Source of the DNA: Candidatus Poribacteria bacterium
GTDB taxonomy: Bacteria; Poribacteria; WGA-4E; WGA-3G
Length of the DNA: 6,579 bases
Assembly: GCA_009835515.1 (NCBI GenBank)
Contig: VXXH01000342.1
Span: 1 to 6,579 of the forward strand
Direction: 5' to 3'
Shown: piece by piece, positions 1-6,274 of the stretch
Position numbering within the stretch: position 1 is the stretch's first letter
Layout of the letters: each line of letters opens with the position of its first letter
Made by a program: the position numbers and the translations under genes
The notes under the pieces: model-generated
Seen by the model: only the letters and a program-made list of their open reading frames with translations
What the model was told of the DNA's origin: nothing
Databases searched by the model: none

Positions 1-1879
1 TGGTAATATAGGTCTCCAATCGGAACAGAATCGCTACTGTGCCCCAGAAGGTTGTCACGACGAATTCACCCAACACGAGACCGAGAAAGAACGGAGCCGC
101 CTTCCGAAAACCGCCAATCCCGCCATGCTTGCTAATCAGCCACTTTAGCAGGAAACTCACGAGGATGGAAAACCAGAAAAAATTCATCGTGAAGGTACTC
201 GTAACGGCATAGCCTGCCGAATGGAACGGCAGCCACATCCATCTACTGCGTAGAAAAGCGAAGAGGATCGCGACAACAGTTCCGACACTGATTGCCCCAA
301 GCACGGCAGTATCGGGACCCGCGGGTTGGACGAGCCGTCTGCCGAGCCGACTGAAAGTCTCTCTGCCTGCCCATGCTGTATAGACCCCATCTTGATAGGA
401 GACATGCAAATATGCCCAGATTGTTGCGACGATGCTGACACCGATCGCGATAATCACCGCCTTCGCGAAAGTTTTGTTTTCGATGCTGGCGCGCTCGGCT
501 ATTTTCAAACCCTCCAGATGATGCGGCATTAAGAGACAATCGTACGCCCGATTGAAAAAGTAGAGATACGCCAAGCCTGTCAAGTTACTTGCGCCGAGTT
601 GTTTCGCCCCAAAAACCGAATACATCATCCTGTCGGGACCGGCATAATGCTGATCGTGAACAGGTGAACCGAGTTCGGCACGCATCCGCGTAATCCCCGT
701 CGCCAATCCGAAGAACAACCCGAAGAAGGTCGCGATCACCCACAACGACATCCCCATCTTATAGCAGAACGCCACCAGAAACACGATGCTCAACAGCATC
801 CATATTACTGCTGCACGGTATGAGATCGGTTCATCGCTATCAGTGAGTGTAGACTGTGCGCCAAACAACCTACGGAAGACTTGCGTTAGATAACGACGCG
901 CGCTCCATACGGCAACGATGCCGATGCCGAGATACGCCCCGAAAGACTGCTCCTCTGCATACGGAAACGGTGCCGACACACCGACTGCGCTGCCCAATAC
1001 ACGGAGTGCTTGCCAATACAGATAGAAGAACCAACAGGAAAACGACAACTCCAAGGGCATGAAAAACGCCAATCCAACCGCAAACGGATAAATGCCGATC
1101 GGGAACCAAGTAATCGCGTTCCACGGACGGACGGTAAAGAAATCGGCGATGTCGTAGGCACGGATCCCACTGAGTCGCGGCACCTGCGGAAACAGATAAT
1201 TAATCCCGTTGAGGAGATCAATACTCGCGGCGACGCCAAACCCGATCCACATCGCCTTACTACGGAAAAATCCGCTTCTCGGATTCGCCATCGCAAGCGG
1301 TAATTGGATCAGTGGATAGCTCAATTTTTCGTTCTCTGTCCACTGCCTTCGGAAGATGAAGTTGATACTCAGCATCACCGAGAACAGCGCAGCGAGAAAG
1401 AGTCCCCACCATAACAACGGCGTGCGCCAGGCTTCAAAGTGCGGATAAAATGTGGAACCGCCATCAAAGAAATTTGACAGTCCGCGTTTATCGGTAACCG
1501 ATGTCCACGACGGGATATAGTGCCAGAATAGGGATTGCCAATCGTTCTCTGGGGTTGCGTATGCAGAGGCGTAACTGATAATTGGGAGGAGTATCTGCAC
1601 ACACATGTGCCCACCGATAGCCGTCGAGAGGCACAACATTACGTATATTGTCAGGAGTTCGGCAGTGGAAAGGGAAAATTGCGGTGAGACTTTTTTCGTG
1701 AACCGGTTTACAATCGTCAGTACGAACAGCAGCGTGATGGTGTTATAGAGCAGGGAGATCATCGACATGTGCGCGATGTCCCAACGTAGCCCCATCATCT
1801 GCCACATAGCATTTACGGGTATCAACAGCAGCCCGATAGAAACTGCTTTCAAGCTGAGAGGAGAGCGTTGACGTTTCAC
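1..1879 (-). CDS. Polytopic membrane protein, DUF6785/DUF6784-like, 3' end cut by window
   Basis: I translated this frame base by base from the GTG at 1879 to position 1. It is open for 626 codons with no stop or frameshift, and the stop lies outside the window. The protein is very hydrophobic, with roughly a dozen or more membrane segments. Recognisable landmarks are LLTIYVMLCLSTAIGGH (about residues 68-84), RRQWTENEKLSYPLIQLPL (about 177-195), a FMPLELSFSCWFFYLYW stretch (about 275-291), ELGSPVHDQHYAGPDRMMY (about 403-421), MPHHLEGLKIAERASIENK (about 451-469), and a C-terminal part from W547 with FHSAGYA and FRKAAPFFLGLVLGEF. From memory this order matches DUF6785 followed by DUF6784, whose usual length (about 640 residues) implies that only a few residues are missing. 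Transport is a guess from topology; no substrate is known. The GTG is the only start before an in-frame TGA at 1894-1892. It has no Shine-Dalgarno sequence and sits directly downstream of a repeat. Confidence 0.87.
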   Translation of the reverse strand, partial: MKRQRSPLSLKAVSIGLLLIPVNAMWQMMGLRWDIAHMSMISLLYNTITLLFVLTIVNRFTKKVSPQFSLSTAELLTIYVMLCLSTAIGGHMCVQILLPIISYASAYATPENDWQSLFWHYIPSWTSVTDKRGLSNFFDGGSTFYPHFEAWRTPLLWWGLFLAALFSVMLSINFIFRRQWTENEKLSYPLIQLPLAMANPRSGFFRSKAMWIGFGVAASIDLLNGINYLFPQVPRLSGIRAYDIADFFTVRPWNAITWFPIGIYPFAVGLAFFMPLELSFSCWFFYLYWQALRVLGSAVGVSAPFPYAEEQSFGAYLGIGIVAVWSARRYLTQVFRRLFGAQSTLTDSDEPISYRAAVIWMLLSIVFLVAFCYKMGMSLWVIATFFGLFFGLATGITRMRAELGSPVHDQHYAGPDRMMYSVFGAKQLGASNLTGLAYLYFFNRAYDCLLMPHHLEGLKIAERASIENKTFAKAVIIAIGVSIVATIWAYLHVSYQDGVYTAWAGRETFSRLGRRLVQPAGPDTAVLGAISVGTVVAILFAFLRSRWMWLPFHSAGYAVTSTFTMNFFWFSILVSFLLKWLISKHGGIGGFRKAAPFFLGLVLGEFVVTTFWGTVAILFRLETYIT

Positions 1880-1885
1880 GCAGAG

Positions 1886-1941
1886 TAGTTGTCAGTACGA
1901 TTTTTCTGCGAAAAATCTTTCAGTTATCAGTTGTCAGTTAA
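1886..1941. repeat. TGACAAC/TGATAAC-type repeat with AT-rich hairpin
   Basis: The plus strand carries GTTGTCAGTA (1889-1898), a perfect 8-bp inverted repeat GATTTTTC-TGC-GAAAAATC (1899-1917), then CAGTTATCAGTTGTCAGTTA (1921-1940). The same TGACAAC/TGATAAC words recur at 5704-5846, so this is a dispersed intergenic repeat. It lies in the gap between the DHFR-like gene and the DUF6785-like gene and ends 7 bp before the GTG of the latter. The hairpin could weaken or end transcription coming from upstream, but it is AT-rich and I would not call it a proven terminator. The rest of the 1880-2016 gap shows no convincing promoter. Confidence 0.6.
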
Positions 1942-2016
1942 GAGATACTTTGTGACGGTTGCTTTTCTCGTGACTGCCAGAAGAATATGACTGAGTACTG
2001 AGCCCTAATTCCTCTC

Positions 2017-2547
2017 TCATGGCTGAACGGCACTGTTCACGGCGTATACCAACCCGACGGTCCCGGTCTTCTCGTACACGGTGTGCTCCTTCAATGTCAG
2101 CGAGATTCGTCCGCTCGGTTCAGCAATGAGCGGGGTACCGCCTCCGAGGATGACTGGAATAACGGCGACCTCCACTGTATCAACGAACCCTTCTTCGGCG
2201 AAGCTGCGAAACAGGGATCCTCCACCGAACAGCCAGATGTCTTTACCTTCTTCGTCGCGGAGCGACTGCACCACTTGTCTCCAGTTCTCACCGACGATCG
2301 TGACATCATCGTAATCGCGCTGTTGTAACGTCCGTGAGAACACGAATGTTCGGACCCCGGACATTTCAGTCTGTCCGAGACTACGCGTAACCTCAAACGT
2401 CCGTCTGCCGAGCAGATAAGTGTCAAACTGATCCGTCATCGCAGCGAAGTCGATATCGGGGTCCATGACAATCCAGTCGAATTCCGCGTTGGGTCCAGCG
2501 ATGTAACCGTCCAAGCTTATGGCGACGCTATAACGAATTTGTCTCAT
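2017..2547 (-). CDS. Dihydrofolate reductase family protein (RibD C-terminal domain-like)
   Basis: This 176-residue protein has the features of the RibD_C/DHFR-like family. It has an N-terminal beta strand followed by SLDGYIAGPN (residues 11-20), then LLGRRTFE (45-52), TFVFSRTL (67-74), a glycine-rich nucleotide-binding type turn at LFGGGSLFRSF (106-116), and the family's PVILGGGTPLI (131-141). Members are single-domain proteins of about 170-190 residues that probably bind NADPH. Most have no assigned substrate, and this one should not be called folate DHFR or RibD itself. I chose the ATG at 2547 because homologues begin directly with M-R-x-x-x-Y/V before the first strand; a GGG lies six bases upstream. 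An in-frame ATG at 2568 would add seven residues that fit nothing in the family and has no better ribosome site. The gene follows the secreted-protein gene by 80 bp on the same strand. I see no promoter of its own. Confidence 0.9.
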   Translation of the reverse strand: MRQIRYSVAISLDGYIAGPNAEFDWIVMDPDIDFAAMTDQFDTYLLGRRTFEVTRSLGQTEMSGVRTFVFSRTLQQRDYDDVTIVGENWRQVVQSLRDEEGKDIWLFGGGSLFRSFAEEGFVDTVEVAVIPVILGGGTPLIAEPSGRISLTLKEHTVYEKTGTVGLVYAVNSAVQP

Positions 2548-2574
2548 GTTTTGCCCAAGGTTTGGCATAAGCAG

Positions 2575-2628
2575 TTAAGGCTTACGTAATCGATTGTTTT
2601 TGAGATACCCGTAGCGTTCGCTATCAGT
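2575..2628 (-). pseudogene. Remnant of a second hflC C-terminus
   Basis: Read on the minus strand, this stretch encodes TDSERYGYLKNNRLRKP and then TAA. The end of the hflC gene at 3574-3521 encodes TDSDLYGYLKSSNLVGR and then TGA. Both are exactly 18 codons including the stop. The first 30 bases match at 25 positions without gaps, and four of the five differences fall on third codon positions or keep a similar residue. I read it as the surviving tail of a duplicated hflC whose body was lost. The segment begins inside the stop codon of the upstream secreted-protein gene, so the deletion junction would lie there. Chance similarity of a short segment cannot be excluded, but the equal tail length after YLK argues against it. 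Confidence 0.55.
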
Positions 2629-3401
2629 CACATTTTCAGGGCTGCCCATTGCGTTGCGAGTTTACCCTCCGCTTCAACAGGGGCGAATTCCTCAACATGG
2701 TTTAGCAAATTCTCCATGAAAAGTTTTGCCATGTCTTTTGTATGGTCATCGTTCCCTGCGATATAGTATTTATCAGGCGCGATCGCCATCATCAGGAACT
2801 TACCTTTCCCGAATTCTGCTTCCATAATGACGGGTTGTCCCAAACTTTCCATCAGTACGTCAAATCCCTTTTGAGAAGCGATGACTTCCCAGACGGTTGG
2901 CCAGCCTTGATGTCCCCAGTTTTTGAACGTTTGCTCGGTCATACGGTTGGGTTCGTTAAAGAGGACGTGATCGGCTTCCAAGATTTCAAAATCTGGGCTA
3001 TCACGGTCGCTCCGAACACAACTTAATTCAGGCGGCAACCAATCTACATTCGCTTCGTTCTGATCTGCTTGGGTCGGTTCCCAGACGATCCCTCCGTTTT
3101 TGACGAAATCCTGAATCACTTCTGCATTCTTGTCGAGGTTTTGGTGAAGTCCAGCATTGTTGGTTGTCATGCTTCCGATCAAGAAGACTCTATTTTCCGC
3201 CTTGAAAGGAAGTTTCCCATTTTCAAGTTCCTTGGTCAGGTCATCGTATTCAACTTTGAATTCGTCGAGTGTCTGCCGGAGTGCATCAACCTTCGTCCAC
3301 TGGTCAGCAAAATCAACAACGGCAATTTTAGCGGCATCAACCGCCATTACACCGAAAACGAGATTCAAAATAGACATCCACGCGAACAAACGAGACAACA
3401 T
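2628..3401 (-). CDS. Exported protein with non-catalytic glutamine-amidotransferase-like fold
   Basis: The protein has 257 residues. Residues 1-24 form a signal peptide: R4, then the hydrophobic stretch LFAWMSILNLVFGVMAV, then DAA, with likely cleavage near A23-A24. The mature part starts with the strand KIAVVDF (25-31). It continues with RVFLIGSMTTNN (71-82), DFVKNGGIVWEPT (98-110) and a late EAEFGKGKFLMMAIAPDKYY (193-212), followed by a helix FMENLLNHV. This strand and glycine-turn order resembles the class I glutamine-amidotransferase-like (flavodoxin-type) domains of secreted or ThuA-like proteins. The only cysteine in the mature part, C128, is not in a G-x-C-x-G nucleophile elbow, so amidotransferase activity is unlikely. 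The start is well supported by AAGGAG eight bases upstream (plus strand 3410-3415). It lies 119 bp after hflC on the same strand. A ligand-binding or sugar-related role in the periplasm is only a guess, and the fold assignment is moderate. Confidence 0.8.
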   Translation of the reverse strand: MLSRLFAWMSILNLVFGVMAVDAAKIAVVDFADQWTKVDALRQTLDEFKVEYDDLTKELENGKLPFKAENRVFLIGSMTTNNAGLHQNLDKNAEVIQDFVKNGGIVWEPTQADQNEANVDWLPPELSCVRSDRDSPDFEILEADHVLFNEPNRMTEQTFKNWGHQGWPTVWEVIASQKGFDVLMESLGQPVIMEAEFGKGKFLMMAIAPDKYYIAGNDDHTKDMAKLFMENLLNHVEEFAPVEAEGKLATQWAALKM

Positions 3402-3409
3402 AAGCGAAT

Positions 3410-3415
3410 CTCCTT
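3410..3415 (-). promoter_or_regulatory. Shine-Dalgarno AAGGAG of the exported-protein gene
   Basis: The minus strand reads AAGGAG, then eight bases, then the ATG at 3401. This fixes the start of the signal-peptide protein. A possible -10 box TAAGAT lies further upstream, around 3460, without a matching -35, so I do not call a promoter. Confidence 0.75.
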
Positions 3416-3520
3416 ACACGTATTTTTCCGATTTAAAGAGGTTACAGTTCTGTCCACATCTTATCCTGCTATAGAAGCGAGTGTTTTTGTTTGAGTGTTT
3501 CCCTGCGCTCGCGATGCCCT

Positions 3521-4483
3521 TCAACGCCCAACCAAATTGCTACTTTTCAGATACCCATAGAGATCGCTATCGGTTGTCAAGATGAGTTTTGTGCGCTCAC
3601 CTGTTGTTTTCCGGTATGTCTCTAAGGTCTGAATAAAGGCGAAAAACTCTGGGTCTTGACCGTGCGCTTCGGCATAAATTTGGATGGCTTGTGCGTCTGC
3701 ATCGCCTTTAATCTGCTCCGCTTGCTTATAGGCTTCAGATTGGATCCGCTGCAACTCTTTCTGTTTCTGCCCCATGATGTCCGCAGCTTCGCCTTCGCCT
3801 TCCGATTTATATTTCTCAGAGATACGTTGCCGCTCCGAAATCATTTGGTCAAAGACTTTCTTGCGGACTTCGTCTACATAGTTAATTCGTTTTATCTGAA
3901 CATCGACGAGTTCAATACCGTATTGTGGAACGGTCTCTTGGACCTTCTCAAGGATCATGCGTGTAATCCGTTCCCTGCCGACTTGAATCTCTTCCAGAGG
4001 TTCACCAGATTGTCCCTCTTCTCCTTCGAGTACTTCCAGATCAAGGGTTAAGACGCGATTTGAATCGCGCACGACTTCAATCAAGAGTTGCGCCGTCACT
4101 AAATCCCGCGCTGCGGAATCGATGATGTCATCCAAACGGGACTGTGCAAACTGTTCTGTGCCGAGTGCTTGATAGAATTTGAGCGCATCTTTAATACGCC
4201 AGCGCGCTGTCGTATCAAGCCAAATGAACCGCTTGTCCTTTGTCGGAATTTGGTTCGGAGACCCATCCCATTCAAGTACACGTTTCTCAAAACGATGTAC
4301 CTGTTGAATAAATGGGGTCTTTATTTTGAGTCCAGCGGTGATGATCGGCTGCCCGACGGGACGACCGAATTCGGTAATAACCACCTGCTCACCTTCATAG
4401 ACAGTATAGAACATCCCAGCAGCAACAGGGAGTGCCAAAACTACGATGATGATCACGGGTATAAGTATCTTTTTCGATTTCAT
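3521..4483 (-). CDS. hflC: FtsH protease modulator HflC (SPFH/prohibitin family)
   Basis: The product is HflC, which with HflK builds a membrane-anchored cage around the ATP-dependent protease FtsH and modulates degradation of membrane proteins. It has 320 residues, against 334 in E. coli. Residues 5-27 are a single N-terminal membrane anchor. The SPFH domain opens with YEGEQVVITEFGRPV (29-43) and includes the WLDTTARWRIKDALKFYQAL block typical of HflC. It is followed by an alanine/glutamate/glutamine-rich coiled coil (about 200-275, RISEKYKSEGEGEA onward), then DPEFFAFIQTLETYRK (277-292) and the DSDLYGYLK tail. The frame is open up to a GTG at 4552, but those 23 extra residues are not like HflC. 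The ATG at 4483 starts right before the anchor and has AAGGA 11 bases upstream, a somewhat long spacing. hflK lies 169 bp upstream on the same strand, an unusually wide gap for this pair. No terminator is visible between them. Confidence 0.96.
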   Translation of the reverse strand: MKSKKILIPVIIIVVLALPVAAGMFYTVYEGEQVVITEFGRPVGQPIITAGLKIKTPFIQQVHRFEKRVLEWDGSPNQIPTKDKRFIWLDTTARWRIKDALKFYQALGTEQFAQSRLDDIIDSAARDLVTAQLLIEVVRDSNRVLTLDLEVLEGEEGQSGEPLEEIQVGRERITRMILEKVQETVPQYGIELVDVQIKRINYVDEVRKKVFDQMISERQRISEKYKSEGEGEAADIMGQKQKELQRIQSEAYKQAEQIKGDADAQAIQIYAEAHGQDPEFFAFIQTLETYRKTTGERTKLILTTDSDLYGYLKSSNLVGR

Positions 4484-4587
4484 ATTTTTAATTTTCCTTG
4501 CGGTTCGGTGAGGCGGGTTTGAAGCATAACGTACTTCTTCGTATATCCGCACTCCATTACATTACGGGCTACGGGTTTCAATGCCAT
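4480..4587 (-). CDS. Possible small ORF between hflK and hflC, 35 aa
   Basis: In the hflK-hflC gap the minus strand has an ATG at 4587 followed by 35 codons (starting MALKPVARNVMECGYTKK). Its TGA at 4482-4480 overlaps the hflC ATG as ATGA, the arrangement of translationally coupled genes. The frame stays open upstream to a TAA near 4640, so a GTG start giving about 45 residues is also possible. No Shine-Dalgarno sequence precedes the ATG, and I recognise no family, membrane segment or motif. It may be a leader peptide that couples translation to hflC, a real microprotein, or chance. Confidence 0.22.
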   Translation of the reverse strand: MALKPVARNVMECGYTKKYVMLQTRLTEPQGKLKI

Positions 4588-4652
4588 CTTAAAAGGAAAC
4601 TTTTGTGAGACAAACACCTCTTCACCGACTTCTAATTTTTACCTTACGGTTT

Positions 4653-5630
4653 TTATTCATTGAGTTGCAGAAGTGGGATAGGTGAGTTGGTTTTACCGTC
4701 AATAATATAAATCTCCTTGACGAGTGGCAAAACCTCTTGCATCGCTTCAAGATAGAGGCGGCGGCGGGTGACCTCTTTCGCCTTTTGATACTCTGAGCGA
4801 ATCGCCTTGAACCGGTCCGCATCGCCTTGCGCTTCGTTGACGCGTTTGAGTGCGTAACCCTGTGCCTCCGAAATCTGTTGCGCAGCCAACCCCTTCGCTT
4901 TCGGGACAGATTGGTTGTAATCGCGCCAGGCTTCGTTGATCAATCGTTCCTTCTCCTGCTTCGCTTCGTTAACGGCGTTAAACGCTGTTTTCACGGTTTC
5001 CGGTGGATTGACATCTTGTAAGGTCACTGTCGCTACATCTAAACCCGTCTGATAGAGATCGAGCAGTTGCTGTAGATGTTGTTCAACTTCTGCGGCGATT
5101 TCGATACGCCCCACAGTTAGCACTTCAGTTACAGTCCGGTCGCCGACGATTCGGCTCATCACGGATTCTGAGAGGTCGCGCAAAGTCTGCTGCGGATTCC
5201 GGACAGAGAACAGGAAATTTTTGGGGTCTTTAATCTTATACTGTACCACCCATTCCACATCGGCGATACTCAGGTCGCCGCTCAGCAGCAGGGATTCCTC
5301 TGCGAAATCGCGGGTGTCATACTGCGTACGCACGCCTGCTCTGAGCGTCCGAAAACCGAATTCTTCTTTGAAGACTTTGCGGACAGGCACGTTAATCGCT
5401 CTCTCAATCCCGAGCGGTAATTTGAAGTGGAGTCCGGGTTCGGCTTGTCGGACAGACTTCCCGAACATCAGGACGACAGCGATTTCATCTGCCTCAACGG
5501 TATAAAAACTTGTTGCCAAACACGCTAAGACGATCACACCGAGTGCCACAAACAAAATCCGTTTCGGCGTGATAAGGCGCGTATAGGGTTGGCGCTTAAT
5601 TAATTCTTGGAATTCTTGCATATCTTGCAT
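4653..5630 (-). CDS. hflK: FtsH protease modulator HflK (SPFH/prohibitin family)
   Basis: The product is HflK, the partner of HflC in the FtsH-regulating membrane complex. It has 325 residues, against 419 in E. coli; the glycine/glutamine-rich cytoplasmic N-terminus of proteobacterial HflK is absent and only about 23 residues precede the membrane anchor (24-44). The SPFH domain follows with TVEADEIAVVLMFGKSV, PGLHFKLPLGIE, DVEWVVQYKIKDPKNFLF, and the HflK-typical VTLQDVNPPETVKTAFNAVNEAKQEKERLINEA. A coiled coil comes next (KAKGLAAQQISEAQGYALKRVNEAQGDADRF), and the protein ends near EVLPLVKEIYIIDGKTNSPIPLLQLNE. The ATG at 5630 was chosen because AAGGAG lies seven bases upstream and a good promoter lies just before it. 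A longer frame from a TTG at 5696 would place its first codons on the promoter itself. It is the first gene of the hflK-hflC unit. Confidence 0.96.
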   Translation of the reverse strand: MQDMQEFQELIKRQPYTRLITPKRILFVALGVIVLACLATSFYTVEADEIAVVLMFGKSVRQAEPGLHFKLPLGIERAINVPVRKVFKEEFGFRTLRAGVRTQYDTRDFAEESLLLSGDLSIADVEWVVQYKIKDPKNFLFSVRNPQQTLRDLSESVMSRIVGDRTVTEVLTVGRIEIAAEVEQHLQQLLDLYQTGLDVATVTLQDVNPPETVKTAFNAVNEAKQEKERLINEAWRDYNQSVPKAKGLAAQQISEAQGYALKRVNEAQGDADRFKAIRSEYQKAKEVTRRRLYLEAMQEVLPLVKEIYIIDGKTNSPIPLLQLNE

Positions 5631-5637
5631 AACGGTT

Positions 5638-5643
5638 CTCCTT
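5638..5643 (-). promoter_or_regulatory. Shine-Dalgarno AAGGAG of hflK
   Basis: The minus strand reads AAGGAG, seven bases, then the ATG at 5630. The match is near ideal. It decides the hflK start against the upstream in-frame ATG (5672) and TTG (5696). Confidence 0.85.
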
Positions 5644-5667
5644 TTTATTCTCTGTATTAACGAAGTA

Positions 5668-5696
5668 ATCATAACGCCTTTGACAAAAACAGTCAA
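5668..5696 (-). promoter_or_regulatory. Sigma70-type promoter of hflK
   Basis: On the minus strand, TTGACT (5696-5691) and TATGAT (5673-5668) are separated by exactly 17 bases. Each hexamer differs from consensus by one base. Transcription would start near 5661, giving a 5' leader of about 30 bases before the hflK ATG, with the AAGGAG inside it. It is the clearest promoter in the window and could drive hflK, hflC and perhaps the genes beyond. Confidence 0.75.
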
Positions 5697-5864
5697 GCGG
5701 AAATGGTTGTCAGTCGCGCGCCGTTCACGTTGCTGAAGTCTGAACTGTGATTTATGGGATTTCCATGATAAGAAAGCCGATTACAAGTCGCTGTTAACTG
5801 ACAACCAAGGAGGGGCAACTGATAACCGATTGCTGACTGCTAATTATGGGTTTCAATCTCGGAA
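5697..5864. repeat. Gene-free interval with TGACAAC/TGATAAC-type repeats
   Basis: No coding sequence is supported here. The interval holds an 11-bp perfect inverted repeat, TGGTTGTCAGT (5704-5714) against ACTGACAACCA (5797-5807). It also holds the related words AACTGATAACCGATT and GCTGACTGCTAATTA (5817-5846). These words match the repeat at 1886-1941, so both intergenic regions carry the same dispersed repeat family. It lies upstream of the hflK promoter and downstream of the hsdR remnant. Confidence 0.55.
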
Positions 5865-6065
5865 TCAAGAGGGAGAAGATAGTTGTTCAAGGTAGACTTG
5901 ATAGAGTTGATGCTTGAGGTCGGCGTTAATTTCTGGTTTCGATAATTTCGTATAGAGGTCCAACTTACTATTGACGAAACTTAATAAGATCTCATCAAAC
6001 ACCTGATCAAATTTATACCGTTTATTGGTCTCGGTATTATCGCCTCCAACCCCAGGAGATAAACC
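5865..6065 (-). pseudogene. hsdR: C-terminal remnant of a type I restriction R subunit
   Basis: The minus strand is open for 66 codons from 6065 to a TGA at 5867-5865. It encodes GGDNTETNKRYKFDQVFDEI, then LLSFVNSKLDLYTKLSKPEI, and ends QVYLEQLSSPS. From memory this is the helical C-terminal tail of HsdR proteins (pattern KFDxVFDEILLxFVNSKLDLYxKLxxPE), the part that contacts the rest of the restriction-modification complex. A full HsdR has roughly 800-1100 residues with an endonuclease domain and a helicase motor; all of that is missing. There is no ATG, the frame meets TAG at 6068-6066, and coding resemblance stops where inverted-repeat DNA begins at about 6065. It is therefore a dead fragment, not a working gene. 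No hsdS or hsdM is visible. Confidence 0.6.
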
Positions 6066-6274
6066 CTACGGGACTGAAGAGCGTTTTGAAGTCTTCAAGG
6101 TTTCCGCGTAGAACCCGGTTCGGTTGGGGGATTTAGTCTGGGAATAGACTCAATCCATTCCTTGTATTACATTCCGAACCTACCGACCTGGGGTCGCGAG
6201 GGTTATTTTTTCTAAAATTGACCCTTATGGTGCGATTAGAAACCGCACCATAGGTGTCAATTTAGTCCCGTAGG
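6065..6274. repeat. Repeat segment bounded by 11-bp inverted repeats
   Basis: CCTACGGGACT (6065-6075) and AGTCCCGTAGG (6264-6274) are exact reverse complements. They bound about 210 bp with no coding potential that I can support. Inside are a short hairpin, AGTCT-GGGAAT-AGACT (6135-6150), a 7-bp inverted pair, GGTTCGG (6117-6123) against CCGAACC (6174-6180), and the large palindrome at 6213-6264. The left end coincides with the break point of the hsdR remnant. That fits insertion of a small non-autonomous element, but no target duplication was confirmed. Confidence 0.4.
6213..6264. repeat. Palindromic repeat, copy 1
   Basis: The left arm AATTGACCCTTATGGTGCG (6216-6234) and the right arm CGCACCATAGGTGTCAATT (6244-6262) pair over about 19 bp with two mismatches, around the 9-base loop ATTAGAAAC. 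The loop and right arm are identical to copy 2 at the window end as far as that copy is visible. It could form a strong hairpin in either transcript and behaves like a REP-type dispersed palindrome. Confidence 0.85.

Noticed and set aside
886..1296. Minus-strand open frame of 136 codons and several smaller ones between 184 and 1614
   Set aside because: All lie in other frames of the continuous 626-codon membrane-protein frame, whose family motifs are clear along its whole length.
2017..2568. Calling the DHFR-like gene folA or ribD
   Set aside because: It has only the single RibD_C-like domain, without the deaminase domain of RibD, and lacks convincing folate-DHFR signature residues. Only the family can be named.
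3069..3494. Plus-strand open frames of 141 and 105 codons opposite the exported-protein gene
   Set aside because: They are antisense to a gene with a clear signal peptide and Shine-Dalgarno sequence and show no protein-like features.
3476..3520. Terminator after hflC
   Set aside because: Only a 5-bp GCGAG/CTCGC pairing with a loop of about 26 bases is present. It is too weak and has no U-tract in the right place.
4484..4552. Longer hflC start at the GTG at 4552
   Set aside because: The extra 23 residues resemble nothing in HflC, and the ATG at 4483 sits correctly before the membrane anchor.
5631..5696. Longer hflK start at the TTG at 5696 or the ATG at 5672
   Set aside because: These codons overlap the -35 (TTGACT) and -10 (TATGAT) boxes. 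The ATG at 5630 has an ideal AAGGAG.
5697..5864. CRISPR-like repetition of TGACAAC/TGATAAC words
   Set aside because: The words are short, irregularly spaced and diverged, with no constant repeat length or spacers. They are dispersed intergenic repeats.
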